A stretch of 64,000 nucleotides of DNA from Nymphaea colorata (GCF_008831285.2 NW_022204507.1:1178001-1242000), one strand, 5' to 3'; counted from the first letter of the stretch, positions 13,304 through 27,366 are shown. The notes: a model not told the origin generated them from the letters alone. Program-made: numbers and translations.

Positions 13304-13397
13304 AAATCCTATTCCGTGCATTGTTTGAGATCTGTTGACTTTGTATACGATTCCGTTGTAAATAAACTATCTTATCGTAGATCCATCGTGGTCTTGA

Positions 13398-13541
<144 letters not shown>

Positions 13542-13582
13542 TTGAAATGATGACCCTCCTCATCGGAGGGTCATCATTTCAA
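13542..13582. terminator. psbN/psbT convergent hairpin
   Basis: An 18-bp perfect stem with a five-base loop (TCATC) lies between the psbN and psbT stop codons. It would act as the 3' end for both convergent transcripts in a plastid. Confidence 0.85.
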
Positions 13583-13598
13583 TTGAGATAATGAAAAA

Positions 13599-13721
<123 letters not shown>

Positions 13722-13864
13722 TTACAATTATAGCTTCCATACCTGTTCATTTGGGATCATTTCCCAGACAAGTAAAGGTCAAGAGTAATAGGTGATGATT
13801 CGAATTAATATTTCTCCAGTACCCTATATGAAACATAGGCTAGACATATGAAAGAAATGTTGTA

Positions 13865-15826
<1,962 letters not shown>

Positions 15827-17842
15827 ATGCCCATTGGTGTTCCAAAAGTCCCTTTTCGGAGTCCTGGAGAGGAAGATGCAGTTTGGGTTGACATATAGTG
15901 CGACTTGTCGGACATATTGGGTCATATGGGATTTCCCCTTCTCTCCCCTGATCGAGATATACTCTCTTTCGCCTAAGAAAGATTGATTGAATCATCAAAT
16001 CAATTCAATAATTCGGAGCGTGAACTGTGCAAATGATCAATTCGTTTGAAAGATAAATATTATCTTATCAATTAGAATAATCTATGGTTGACTTGGAACA
16101 ATAAAATGAAGTATCCAGGCTCCGTTCAGAAAATACCAAATGGGTAATATTGATTACAACTTCTATCATCTATCAGAAATAAGACCATAGGAGTGATCTC
16201 AAACCACTAATAAATATAAATGTGATGAATACATCGAATACTTGGTTGGTGGAAGGCATAAAAAAGTCGTAAGAAAAAAATAAGTGGTACTGGGGTCATT
16301 TGTCCTATATGTGCAAATGGAATTCGGGCGAATCTTTACCCGGAGTAGAGCATAAACCTAAAATAAGTGAAGAGGCCCATTCAGGAACAAGAAAATGGCA
16401 TCGCGATTTGGATCTCGATGAAACAATACATCAATCAAAAGAATACATCAATAAAAAGATGTTCAGTGAATTCTTTTTTGTAGGTTAGGAGGGCAAACCA
16501 AAACTAATTTTTGTGGAAAATGCAAATGAAAATAAACCCCTTCGTCAGGAAAACGCCTAAACTCAAAAAGAATAGGTCTGGAATCGACACATTGATTATT
16601 TTTTTTTCGAACTTTTTTGAACCGTATGTATCGAAAGGTGCGTGTACGGTTCTGCGGGGATACAATTTTCCTAATCAACCGACTTCATCGAGAAAGATTA
16701 CTTTTTTAGGCCAAGGCGTTGATAGCGAGATCTCGAATCAACTTGTTGGTCTCATGGTATATCTCAGTATGGAAGATAATACCAGGGATCTCTATTTGTT
16801 TATAAATTCTCCCGGCGGATGGGTAATACCGGGAATAGCTATTTATGATGCTATGCAAATTGTTCCACCAGACGTACATACAATATGCATGGGATTAGCC
16901 GCTTCAATGGGATCTTTCATCCTGGTCGGAGGAGAATTTACCAAACGTCTAGCATTCCCTCACGCTCGGCGCCAATGAGTTTTTATTTGACTTGAAGAAA
17001 AAATAAGACTATGCCTTCGCCATATGGAATATATAAGTAATAATAGCATGGCACGTTTAGTTCGATATGAGCAAATCATTATTGCTTCTTCATAACATGA
17101 TTATGTATCGAGATAGTAGTATGAAAAAAAGGTTAGTCCCGATTTGATCTTATTCCTATGTTATTTATCGGGGGTCCATTTCAGCGTCACAAACAACCCC
17201 TTTTCCTTACACAACATGAGTCTGAATATTTCTAACATGAAAAGAAAGGGATCATTTTCCTTATCATTTTCTTATTTAATCAGACTCAGACCAGAAAGAA
17301 ACTTTGGGATTGCTGAATCATAGAAGAGAGATGAATATATTATCTAAAGCAACGGAACCATCATAGTATTTTTTTGTTCCTACGAGGAGAAGGGTGGTAA
17401 ATGGATCATCCAACGATTTGGATCTGATAGATCTATTTGTCTCTTTCTTTGATGTAAGAGAAGAGTAGATTCCATTGCGGAGCCGTATGCAATGTGCAAA
17501 ATTGCCTGTACGTTTTCTATCTTTTTTTATTTTTATTTATTCTTTTCGCTCCATTTTGCGAGATAGAGGAATCGTTCATTATGACATATTATAATCAGGG
17601 TTATGATCCACCAACCTGCTAGTTCTTTTTATGAGGCACAAGCAGGAGAATTTATCCTGGAAGCGGAAGAACTGTTGAAACTTCGCGAAATACTAACAAG
17701 AGTTTATGTACAAAGAACGGGCAAACCTTTATGGGTTGTATCTGAAGACATGGAAAGGGATGTTTTTATGTCAGCAACAGAAGCCCAAGCTCATGGCATT
17801 GTTGATCTTGTCGCAGTCGAAAATAGCGCGGATTTTGTGTAA
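15827..17842 (+). pseudogene. clpP: Plastid Clp protease proteolytic subunit, three exons, one frameshift
   Basis: Exon 1 15827-15897 ([20 protein letters not shown]...), exon 2 16676-16968, exon 3 17599-17842 ([20 protein letters not shown] to VENSADFV). Intron 1 begins GTGCGACTTG and intron 2 GCGCCAATGAG. Domain V hairpins are near 16619-16655 and 17479-17515. Catalytic Ser ([11 protein letters not shown]) and His (IHQPAS) are present. The T-run at 16702-16707 is one base short, shifting the frame between RERL and [10 protein letters not shown]. With that base the product would be 202 aa. Known role: serine protease core of plastid Clp. Confidence 0.93.
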
Positions 17843-17849
17843 ATCGGTA

Positions 17850-17881
17850 ATTCTACTTCGAACCATGGTTCGAAGTAGAAT
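17850..17881. terminator. Perfect 32-bp palindrome after clpP
   Basis: The arms are exactly self-complementary around CCATGG and start seven bases after the clpP stop. It is a plausible 3' stabilising hairpin for clpP transcripts in the plastid ancestor. Confidence 0.7.
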
Positions 17882-17959
17882 CTTCAACTCAAATGAAAGT
17901 AATTCATAATCATCAGGTTAGGATCGATCTAAACCAACCGATTCTATATACGATTCAGC

Positions 17960-18073
17960 ATGCCAACTATTAAACAACTTATTAGAAACACAAGACAGCC
18001 AATGAGAAATGTCACGAAATCTCCTGCTCTTCGAGGATGCCCTCAGCGTAGAGGAACATGTACTAGGGTGTAT
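17960..18073 (+). CDS. rps12: Ribosomal protein S12, 5' exon of the trans-spliced gene
   Basis: 38 codons, [20 protein letters not shown] then [18 protein letters not shown], ending at the 5' splice site GTGTGACTCG (18074). In plastids this exon is trans-spliced to exons in the inverted repeat, which are absent from this window, so the gene is incomplete by nature here. Known role: uS12, the decoding-centre protein. Confidence 0.95.
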
Positions 18074-18801
18074 GTGTGACTCGTTCAGATCATGAACTGT
18101 GACCTAAACTAAACCATTTTTCCAGTATCAATGACCAGTGCCAATGAAATGAATGGGGTAGAATGGAAGAACTACATTTTTAAAAAGATCTAATCTATCA
18201 TATACCTCTATTGTGTATGGAATTTATGGTTTCCATTGGTGCAAATCCAATCGCCTTGATTTGAATTTGGGATGAAAGCGATTCCTCATTGGTACGAATG
18301 GTTATCCATTAAGCGGGGAAATAGTATTTAAAAAGCATAAAGTTATATTGGTGCTCTTACTGATGCAAGAACGGACTGACAGCTACCTAGCCAACCTTCA
18401 TAATTAATACCGTCATGTATGGATAGATCTCGTTGTGAAAAGACCTATTACTGGCTAATTCATGGGTAGAGCCAAATGGTGTGAACTGTACAAGTTACCA
18501 ATAACATTGATTAAATGAGGGAAAGGGCTCCGGTGTATAGATAGGACCTCGCCGTTTAAGAAGTAACCATAGAAACGATGGAACCCACTATTTATTCATG
18601 GGGAAATGAACTGCCTGTAAGAAATAACAAATCGTGGTTGGGAAGGTTATAGTAGCAAAAGAAGCCATCGGAATTTTTATTTTATACACCGGAAGAATCG
18701 TTTGCTTAGACCAAGAGAAGGAAAAAGAATGACTGAAAGAAAGAAATGAAAATCAATTAGTTATTCATGAAAATCTTATCATCAAAGTCCCATTTTAAAC
18801 T
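18074..18801 (+). other. 5' half of the rps12 trans-spliced group II intron and spacer to rpl20
   Basis: It begins GTGTGACTCG and contains the conserved AGGGCTCCGGTGTATAG and GAAACGATGGAACCC blocks of the rps12 intron 5' half. No gene lies within it. Confidence 0.8.
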
Positions 18802-19146
18802 ATGACAAGAGTTAGACGTGGATATATTGCGCGGAGGCGTCGAAGGAAAATTCGTTTATTTGCATCAAGCTTTCGAGGAGCTCATTCAAGACTTACTCGA
18901 ACTGCTACTCAACAGAAAATAAGGGCTTTGGTTTCCAGCCATAGGGGTAGAGGAAGGCAAAAGCGAGATTTTCGTCGTTTGTGGATCACTCGGATAAATG
19001 CAGTAACCGCGAGAATGGGGTACCCTATAGTCGATTAATACACGATCTGCGCAAGAAGCAGCTCCTTCTTAATCGTAAAATACTTGCACAAATAGCTATA
19101 TCAAATAGGAATTGCTTACATGATTTCCAATGATATCCTTAAATAA
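18802..19146 (+). pseudogene. rpl20: Plastid ribosomal protein L20, frameshifted
   Basis: [20 protein letters not shown] to WITRINAV is normal. A base is then lost after NAV (about 19005) and the frame ends at TAA 19036. The original frame resumes ([24 protein letters not shown]) and ends at about 19146. Known role: bL20, essential for large-subunit assembly. C-terminal third lost as read. Confidence 0.92.
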
Positions 19147-19418
19147 GGAGATTGATCGGGAGGAGTCCGACGGAATAATTGAAATGAAACAGAGTTTCCC
19201 GGAGAATGACCCGGGAAGGTAGAGTCAAAATAGCAATGTAAAGGAAAATAAAATGTAGTAGGAATGAACGAACCATTTCAATAAAGAAATGGGTCTTCTC
19301 CCCATTCTTTCTTTTCTTCCGACACGACAATGAATATGACTCCGGATCTTACGAACAAAGTATCACATCAATTTGAGTTATGATTTGAGTTCTGATCGAT
19401 TGAAGAGTGGTCCTATTT

Positions 19419-19715
19419 CTATTTTTTTCTGGTTCTAGTGCCGGTAGTTCAGAAAGCGACTCGGCTCTCTCAAATTGTTTCTCATTATTAAGAAAAGGTA
19501 AAAAGATAAATACGAGCTTGTTTATAGCAATAGTAATAATCGTTGTTGTTTCAAGGTCATCTATTCACTCGCCTAGGTAATATTTTTCCTGTTCACTAAT
19601 AAATGACTAATTAAACTCATGTTCTATAATCAATTCGATCCCCCAACCCAATTGGGGGCAAACGCCTACGAAAAGATCGCTTGGATTTACGAAAGGGTCG
19701 CTTGAATTTCTCCAT
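19419..19715 (-). pseudogene. rps18: Plastid ribosomal protein S18, several small indels
   Basis: From ATG at 19715 (reverse) it reads [20 protein letters not shown] then [12 protein letters not shown] and hits a stop, because one A is missing near 19622 (family reads DYRNMSLISRF). The later blocks FISEQ..., TLKQQRLITIAIKQA and EKQFER are recognisable in other frames. The expected stop is at 19419-19421. It is divergent to rpl20, as in plastomes. Confidence 0.85.
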
Positions 19716-19846
19716 GGTTTATTCCTTATCTCTAAAATACCATTTCTTCTCTAAAATACCATTTCTTCATTCATCTCGGATCCGCCCGAAATGGCATTTT
19801 ATTTGCTCCTAGATATGTTATATGTAATTCCTTCCCGTTCCTTAAA
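19716..19846. other. Plastid rps18-rpl33 spacer up to assembly gap
   Basis: No gene. It contains a short direct repeat of TCTAAAATACCATTTCT (about 19731-19765). The expected next plastid gene, rpl33, is not reached before the Ns, so the right end of the insertion is hidden in the gap. Confidence 0.55.
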
Positions 19847-19946
19847 NNNNNNNNNNNNNNNNNNNNNNNNNNNNNNNNNNNNNNNNNNNNNNNNNNNNNN
19901 NNNNNNNNNNNNNNNNNNNNNNNNNNNNNNNNNNNNNNNNNNNNNN
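19847..19946. other. Assembly gap of exactly 100 N
   Basis: A run of 100 N is a conventional placeholder of unknown true length. It separates plastid-like from nuclear duplicated sequence. Confidence 0.99.
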
Positions 19947-20849
19947 TCTCAACACGGGCACAACATTGGATAAAAGCTCAAAATGACCAGTCCGTGCACT
20001 TCTAAAATGGTGGCAGGTGATCTGAGGCTAGCGAAACGTTTTTAGCAACACTGCAAAGGGCAAGGACGAGTATTGGTCTTTTGCAAGTTGGCAATAAACT
20101 TATTTGCAACGAAAAAAGGTGTTGCCAATAGCTTGTCTTTATTGTTGTGGTTGTATTTGTTTCACCAGGGACCAGATCAGGTCGAAACTCCCCCCCCCTC
20201 TGACCTTAAATCTATCATTTTTAATATACGTGGATTTAAGATCCATGCTACATAAATCTTTAGTTTGTTTAAGCTGAGGATCTTTTAAAGCAAGGGCCAG
20301 TTAAAGGAGAAAAATTTGGCAGACTTTTCTTTGAATCCCAGGAATGACTTTTCTTAAATGATGATGACATGCTTTCAGTTTCCATCGGATCGAGAGCACT
20401 GTGCTACACTAGTGCAAGGATGGAACTTGGAAGCACTATGTATGCAAGTTGAAGGACATTTGACTCTACTCACATGGGCATGGCATTATGGAAAGCCGGA
20501 TCTAAAATTAGTGTCTTATATGGTCTTATGCATGAAAAATTATGCATGTAGGTGCTTAAAACCAAAATAACATGTCTAAGTAAAATAAAGACTTTTAGAA
20601 GGACAAAAAAGGGTTTATGAAAAAGTAAATATTCCAAAATATACACTTCTTTATAAAAAAAAAAAATCCAACCCTGCAACCGACCTACACGATCCAATAT
20701 CATTGGACATGCGTAGGGATGTAAAAAGGGAGGCCCAGGCAATCGCCAAAAAGAACTCTTGGGACTAGGAATAAGATTATTTAATAAAATATAGAACTCT
20801 GCATTTCAATTATAATTTGATCAAATATCGGGCCGATAACAAAAGGTAC

Positions 20850-21544
20850 GATTGTTCCAGCTAAGTTTTGATTCTTTTAACCTAGCAGAGGGTTCGCCAC
20901 CACCAAAAATTTGTCGGTTAATAATATTTGTGGGTCTTGCATGTGAAACCAAGTCCTTCTCAACCCAATCTGGAACCTTTCACAGTCTTAAGATTGGATA
21001 AAATTCACCCAGTGCGTGACTTTTGTTAATATAAGATATTGCTAGTGGCCACACAATGCCTGCTAATAAAAAGGCTTCATCTTTTTTTTTGAGAAAGAAC
21101 ACCCAACTCATCCATGATTTGTCATCTTTAACAGGAGAAAGTATCTGAAAATAAAGTTGGAAACAGCAGGAGCCGGGCCCCATAAATCGGCCTGAACCAA
21201 GTTGAAGCAATATTGGATTTTTATTTCAGATTCAGGAAATGATTGTTCAGTCATCTTTGCGTAATTGCATGTCTCACATACTGGAAAATTGTAGACGAGC
21301 TTAAGAAACACAGTTTTGAGAATTAGATCAGACAAATGTCCCAACCTATAGTGCCATAGGAATGATTCTTCATTCTTCTTGTCAGCTGGAAGTGCCTTGT
21401 TTGTGTTCAAGTTAATGTAGTAGATAGAGCCCATCTCTCTCATAACAATCACCAAGCCTCATCTGGGGTTTCTGGTCCAGCAGAATGACCTTCTTCTTGG
21501 AGGAAATATTGAGAAATTTCTGTAACATAGAGCTGTGCTAGATT
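20850..21544 (-). mobile_element. Reversed old copia fragment (copy A)
   Basis: On the minus strand, 21455 down to 21108 encodes a GAG-pre-integrase domain (HYRLGHLSDLI, VCETCNYAK) running into the start of integrase (VQADLWGPAPA, IFRYFLLL). A second frame (21210-20980) continues DDKSWMSWVFFL. It is truncated on both sides and interrupted upstream by the forward copia LTR that starts at 21545. Confidence 0.8.
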
Positions 21545-21869
21545 TATTAACAATGATAAGATCTATGGAACAGATACGATCAGGATCAGTTACAAAGTAC
21601 AGGGTACGGTTTCCAAAACTCGAGAGCTATCTAAAACTGACCAATCTTCTCTAAATGAGAAAGAAATATTTCTCCTATCTTCTTCTATAATTCTGCCCAA
21701 ATCTGTCGTGTAAATCAAGATCCTAAAATCAAGGATCTAAATTGTATAAAGTGACTATAAATATTTGTACTCTCTCTGTGTGGTTATAGAATAGAAGAGA
21801 AGTCTTTGTGTGGATGTAGGCTGATTTTAGCCGAACCACGTTACACCTGTGTGTCCATCTTTTCTTCTA
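21545..21869 (+). repeat. LTR of copia half-element, copy A
   Basis: It aligns with 60013-60339. The first dinucleotide has mutated from TG to TA. It contains a TATAAATA-type box (about 21755-21765) consistent with an LTR promoter. Confidence 0.65.
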
Positions 21870-22119
21870 AATTGATATAAGAGCCTGCAACTGCTTTCAC
21901 CGTGGTCTTCTGTATCCTGCATCTTTCTAGAGCTACGCTTCACCTGTCTAGTGGATGAGCATTGTTTGATGCTGGCACCATCGTTTTCCAGCCACTCTCT
22001 CTGCTGCGTGCCCTGTTGCGTCTCCTGTTCCTCTTCCTACATCCACAGTTTTTTGCATAAAAGGGAAACCACAGAGCAGCGTGCGGTTTCATGCTCTTTT
22101 TTTTGTGGTGAGCAAGTGA

Positions 22120-22430
22120 AAGCCACCAAGGCCTTCACCGAGGAGCACACTATTTCACCGAGGAGCATGCTGCTCTTTTAGTCTTTGAACAAGGGTCTGG
22201 CACCGAGTGTGTTGTTTCCTGCCTTCACCGAGGCACATGCCTCCTTTTTTGTCTAAGGAAGGCCACACTCTTTCCAGCCTTCGCCGAGGAGCATGCTGTT
22301 GACTTCTTTTTCTGTCTCTCAACAAGGGAAGGTCATGCTGTTTCCAGCCCTCACCAAGGGAAGCGCTGTTTCCTTTTGTGTCACATGTTCACCGAGAAGC
22401 ATGCTCACAAGGGAGTGCCACCGAGACCTA
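22120..22430. repeat. Imperfect repeats in copia leader (copy A)
   Basis: Units of the form TTCACCGAGGAGCATGCTG recur several times between PBS and gag. The same array is present, with more copies, at 60555-60960. Confidence 0.8.
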
Positions 22431-22549
22431 TCTGCCCCTTCAGTCGTCCAATCCACCTCCTCAGTCGCCTTTTTTGTTTATCAGACACAAATCGTATTGA
22501 CTGTGCTTGTCGGCTGTTGATTGAACGAGCGAGAAATTTTTAGTATAAT

Positions 22550-23597
22550 ATGGCTGCATTGTCCTCTTCTAACACTCCTCGCACTCCTACTCCACCAGGT
22601 ACACAATGGAATGCTTTCTCAAGTTTGGTTTCAGTCAAGCTTGATCGATCAAATTATCTTCTCTGGCATTCTCAAATTGAAAGTGTTATGAAAGTTAAAA
22701 TTTGATCAAGTATGTTAATGGAAAATGTTTTGCTCCACCTGAATTTCTTGATGAAGCACATACACAAGAAAATACTGCTTATGGTTTATGGTATCGTGAA
22801 GACCAACTTGCACTAAGTTGGATCAAAGTCACAATGACTCAACCAGTCATGTCACAACCGGTTCGTGTTGGCACTGGCTATAGATGCTTGGTTCATCCTT
22901 GTAAAATAGTATGCCTCACAAAATAATCTTCGTATTATTCAGCTGAAAAGAGAATTCCAAAACATAAAAAAGGGAGGAATGCCTATGACTGAATACCTTC
23001 AACATATTAGTTTCTGACATGATTCTCTTAGCAGAGTGCAACACTTTGTCTCAGATACAGACCTTGTTCTCTATACCTTGAATGGACTGAATTCTGAATA
23101 TGAATCTTATTACCACTGTTACTGCATTCAAAGATCTGCCTTCATGGTCTGAATTATATGATATGTTAATTACTCAAGAGCGACGACTTGGAATGCTTTC
23201 TTCATCCCTGATGGCTCAGGTTGAAGCCACTGCCACTACCTTTATTGCTGAACAAGGGCATGGGCGTGCTTTTATTACAGACCAAGGGTGTGGGCATGCT
23301 TTTATTACTGACCAAGGGCATGGGCATGGCAACTATAATGGTGGTAGGGGTAGAGGCCGTAATGGAGGAAGAGGAAACTATGGAAAAAATAATAATACTA
23401 ACAAGTCCAGCCAAGGAGTAACTTGTCAATATTTTGGTAGAAGAAATCATACAGCTCGACAATGTTATGATATTCCAAAAGCGTTCATGGCCATGGCACT
23501 CAACATGGGAAATCTGATAATGCATCTAGTAGCCGAGAAAATGTCAGCAATACTCAAGACTCAGCCTGGTATCCAGACACAGGTGCAGACAAGATAA
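22550..23597 (+). pseudogene. copia gag, copy A
   Basis: MAALSSSNTPRTPTPPGTQW starts at 22550. The frame breaks at the TGA near 22702 (after ESVMK) and again after TGYRCLVHP. The C-terminal part (23100-23597) keeps a Gly/Arg-rich region and a damaged knuckle CQYFGRRNHTARQC in which the second cysteine is F. Capsid function lost. Confidence 0.8.
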
Positions 23598-23718
23598 AGT
23601 TATGCAAGGTAAAGTTCCCTATCATGGTTTTAATTCTATTATAGTTGGCAATGGTAGTAAGATGCAAATTAAAAATATAGGGAACGTGTAACTACCTAGG
23701 AAGACGTCATCCTTTGTT

Positions 23719-24910
23719 TTGAAAAATGTGTTGCATGCTCCTAAAGCACACAAGAATCTTATGTCAGTAGCAAGGTTCACCAAAGACAACCAATGCTCTA
23801 TTGAATTTTCCTCTAATGGTGTTATTGTTAAGAATATGCAAACGGGCAAGATTCTTCACACAGGGCCGCTTGAGAAAGGAGGACTCTATAGATGGATGAG
23901 AGAAAGGAAGGACTCTACTGCAATCCTATCAGTATTGGAGATGACGATCAATAAAAGACTGCTAATACTTCTTTGGTTTCTCAAAATTCTTACTCAGACA
24001 TTTAGTTATGGCATTTGCGTCTAGGACATGCTCACTTTCAGTTGTTAAACTCGTTGAAAGTTGCTAGTTTAATTTGTGTTGATGAAAGACATAAATTAGA
24101 TTTTTGTTCTTCATGTGTGCTTGGAAAAATGCATAAAATTCATTTTCCTAAAGCTGAGTTTCATGCAACCAAACCTCTTGAAGTGTTACATGTTGATATT
24201 AGGGGACCAGCACCATGTGCTTCACGAGAAGGGTACATGTATTATTTCTTAATGGTTGACAACTAATCTCACTTCTCATGGATCTTTCCCTTGTCAAAGA
24301 AAAGTGATACACTTCCATGTTTTAAAACCTTTTTAAGCATAGTAGAGTGTCAACTTGAAACAAAAATTAAAATTTTCCATTCAGATGGGGAGGAGAATTC
24401 ATGAGCAAAGAATTTAGCACATTTCTTGAAAATCAAGGAATTCATTGATGGATAACATGCCCTTACACATCCCAGTAGAACGAGATAGTAGAAAGGAAGC
24501 ATAGGAATCTGGTGGAAATGGGACTCGCCATAATTATTCATGCCAATATGCCACAAAAATTTTGGTTTGATGCTTTTAAAACTGTTGTTCATCTTATTAA
24601 CAGGTTGCCTATTGCAGACTTGCAAATGACGCTGTATGAGAAGCTCTTGCATGAAGTTCCCAAATATAGTCATCTAAGAACCTTTGGTTGTACCGTCTAT
24701 CCATTGAATGGGCCTAGACGTGCTTCAAAACTAGAAGCCAAAGCTCAAACCTGCGTCTTCATTGGGTATGGCAGCTGTCATAAAGGTTGTGTTTGTTACA
24801 ATCCAATCTCTAATCGTGTCATCATATCTAGACATGTTATTTTTGATGAAATTTTTTATACTCTCATTGTGGTCCCTCTTTTACTGCCTCAAACATTTCA
24901 AGTTAGCTAA
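23719..24910 (+). pseudogene. copia protease end, GAG-pre-integrase and integrase, copy A
   Basis: NVLHAPKAHKNLMSVARFTK belongs to the protease/linker region. LGHAHFQLLNSLKV...CSSCVLGKMHK is the integrase zinc-binding domain. LHVDIRGPAPC carries the first integrase acid. The second-acid region (FHSDGEE near 24380) is frameshifted and the third (VERKHRNL) is in the next frame. The final frame ends FGCTVYPLNG...CVFIGYG. Several stops (for example TAA after MVDN at 24264) show it is dead. Confidence 0.85.
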
Positions 24911-25375
24911 AGTCGTCGTCCAGATCTGAATATATTAAGCCTAGACCTATTGATGAGCTAAAAGAGAGTTTACCTCTTATTGAGTTGCCTAGAATCATTC
25001 CTAGTTCCTCAAGTGCTCAGCAGTTCAAACTGGTTCCAATCACTTTCATGTGCACATACCATCAATTTCAGCATACTTAGACCTTCATGGAACTAGAAAC
25101 ACATGTTACAGACAATTCCAGCACAAGGGTGTCACAGTGTGCTTCATATAGCTATATTATGAACATAGCACCACATTATATATATCTTCACAAACACTCA
25201 TGTATTACCTAAAAATACCCATTTATTTTTCTGCACACAGGTAATTACACCTCAATACATGCATATATATATTATTTTTTAGGCAATCAGAGATGTCTAA
25301 GACTAAGAGTGTTGTGTATCATTTCCAGAATATAACACTTCACACATCTATCATATCTAGGTGCGTAAATACATG

Positions 25376-26254
25376 GATTCGCTACTATAACATGCAAGGC
25401 TACTGTTCCAAGGTAGTGTGGTACGATTTCCTTGCAAAACATGCATCTACATGTATAATTTCAGCCCCACCAAGTAGAATTTCCTTGCTTTATATATACA
25501 TATGTACCTACATATAAGATTATTTATAAAAGAAACTATATAACACTTACCAGGGTCTCCCTAACTGTACAGCCCTCATTTTTTACTGTCAGCACCCTAG
25601 CTCCTTGGCTTTCTTGATCCTCCAAGCTGCGGATAACAGTCACGTGGACCAGTGCCTCTTTGCTCTTGATCTTCACCCCCAAGATGCAGGAAAACAAGGG
25701 TTAGCTTTCACTTTTTCATAATTTCTAACAGCTGGAACCCTTCCCCCTATGGCTGCGGCAAATGGGAACCTGAGGAATGGGTTAAATAAGGCCAATACAA
25801 GGCGAGCAACATCCCCAAATGATTTTTCTCAGGAAGGCCTTCTCAGCTGCCCTCAATCATCTTTAGTTTCTTTTAATATTTTCAGTTACCACTTCTACCA
25901 AGGTATATATTTGGTAACCCATTCATTTCTTCCATGGCTGCCCCCTTTATGAATATAGTTCACAGTTTCAACTATTTTTGTCAGTTATTGAATCTACCAA
26001 TTATAGCCTATACTCTTATTAAAATTTTTGTGATAATAAAGAAAAAGAAAAAGAAAAATGTGGGCATTAAAGCAACCGTCCGTTTGAGCCGGAAGTATTG
26101 GTTAGAAGGCGATCAGTTCTTAGGGATGATGTTAGCGACCATCAGTTTGTTGATCAACTTCAAAGGTCGCGAGTATAATGAAAAATTTGACTTCGGTATT
26201 GTTTTCGCTGAAAAATGATATGTATAAAGGGATAAAATTTGATATAGAAAGCAT
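25376..26254. other. Non-repetitive stretch right of duplication A
   Basis: No complete gene. One exon-like stretch on the minus strand (25551-25690) is listed separately. The remaining open frames have no recognisable motif. Confidence 0.5.
25551..25690 (-). pseudogene. Possible coding exon, unrecognised
   Basis: On the minus strand a frame reads VKIKSKEALVHVTVIRSLED then QESQGARVLTVKNE and GCTVRETL. It ends at a good 5' splice site (CTG|GTAAGTG at 25551/25550). Upstream the sequence is pyrimidine-rich (TTGTTTTCCTGCA) but lacks a clean AG. I do not recognise the protein. No neighbouring exon is obvious. It may be one exon of a gene or gene fragment. Confidence 0.3.
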
Positions 26255-27048
26255 ATTTAGATGAGTGCTTTGTGATGTTAGGGGTGCTTTCCTTCCAGTT
26301 TCACTTTTCACCTGTACAAATCACACCTTAGGCATGAAATATATTGGATCATATAGATATATAGCCCTCCACGTACGTCATTAAAATGATCTCAATGCCC
26401 ACCTAAGCAAGAAATTAAGTCTAAGGTCACCTACGTTCTTCAGAGAGAGCTTCGCCATTGACCATCAGTGTCAAAAACTCAAGCCGCATCGATTGAAGAA
26501 ATTTTCTCCTCCTCCACCAACCCCCTCTCCTCTTTCTTCTTCTCGCCACTTGAATCTGTGGAACTGGTCAATGCCTGATATGAGATATGAGATCGAGCTG
26601 CTGCACACTTCTGTGATCCACAAGTATATAGTATCATAGGAAAAAGATGAAGGTTGATTATTTCTGAATTTTTTAATGCATACTCTGCCTATTTACACTT
26701 TTAATTTTTTCATAACTTTTTTACCCTTTTAAAATGTTCTTTTCTACTATAAACAGGTTTTTGGTCATTATGTACCCATATACACAATTTTTTTACATAT
26801 AACCTGTTTTGACAACCCGTTTCTACAGGATATATAATATATATATATGTATATAATCAATCTTCTTAGTCATCTTTTTCTTACAAGATATATCTTCTCC
26901 ATATAGAGCACCTTCTTGGACCGGATACTCTCTTTTTCGTTATGACTGTTTTATTAATGCAAATCTGTTTGTGTTGGCCCATGTCCCCCGAACTCAGCTG
27001 AACGCTCTCCACTCATTGCTCTCATCATGAGCAACTGTCATCACCCTC

Positions 27049-27079
<31 letters not shown>

Positions 27080-27255
27080 TGATTTGGCCTGATTTGTTTT
27101 TTATTCTCGAACAGCTCTTAAGGTGGATAGATTAACAGAAGATGTGGACTGCGAAAGAGTCACGCATGGAATATACTTCTATCAGATTTTTCTTTCTTTG
27201 ACAAGTAGCCTAAACCAGTGTTGTAGAGGTGCACACCTGCATGAGGTCTCTCTGC
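26255..27255. repeat. Duplicated block R1, copy 1
   Basis: Paralogous to 33415-34725. Shared strings include CCTTAGGCATG, ATATATTGGATCATATAGAT, TTGGACCGGATACTCTC, and the stretch ending TTTCTTTGACAAGTAGCCTA. A short third piece lies at 45420-45545. Non-coding. Confidence 0.85.
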
Positions 27256-27314
27256 ATCACCTAGAAGAAAGCCTCAAAGCATCTGAGTGATGCCTCATTG
27301 ACCTAATTAAGGTG

Positions 27315-27320
27315 TGCGGC

Positions 27321-27366
<46 letters not shown>

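Larger units (their letters stand above)
21545..25130 (+). mobile_element. copia half-element, copy A
   Basis: In order: LTR 21545-21869, decayed PBS (TGATATAAGAGCC where TGGTATCAGAGCC is expected), long leader with repeats, gag from ATG 22550, zinc-knuckle region, protease region (aspartate site damaged), GAG-pre-integrase (24015-24266) and integrase to about 24910. Sequence continues without reverse transcriptase. Both copies end at the same point, so truncation predates the duplication. Inactive. Confidence 0.85.
19947..25375. repeat. Segmental duplication copy A
   Basis: It matches 56978-63893 in the same orientation over its whole length with only scattered differences. Shared landmarks include CTCAACACGGGC at the start, the reversed copia fragment, the copia LTR/gag/integrase half-element and the downstream TCTAAGACTAAGAGTG region. 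Copy A lacks two pieces present in B (57319-58491 and about 59063-59318). The homology ends near 25375. Its left limit is hidden by the gap. Confidence 0.93.

Noticed and set aside
19139-19330. Minus-strand 63-codon frame between rpl20 and rps18
   Set aside because: No similarity to rps18 or another plastid gene. The real rps18 remnant is at 19419-19715.
20073-20255. 60-codon frame, also present with changes at 57015-57236
   Set aside because: The two copies differ in length and frame, and no motif is seen. Conserved only because the region is duplicated.
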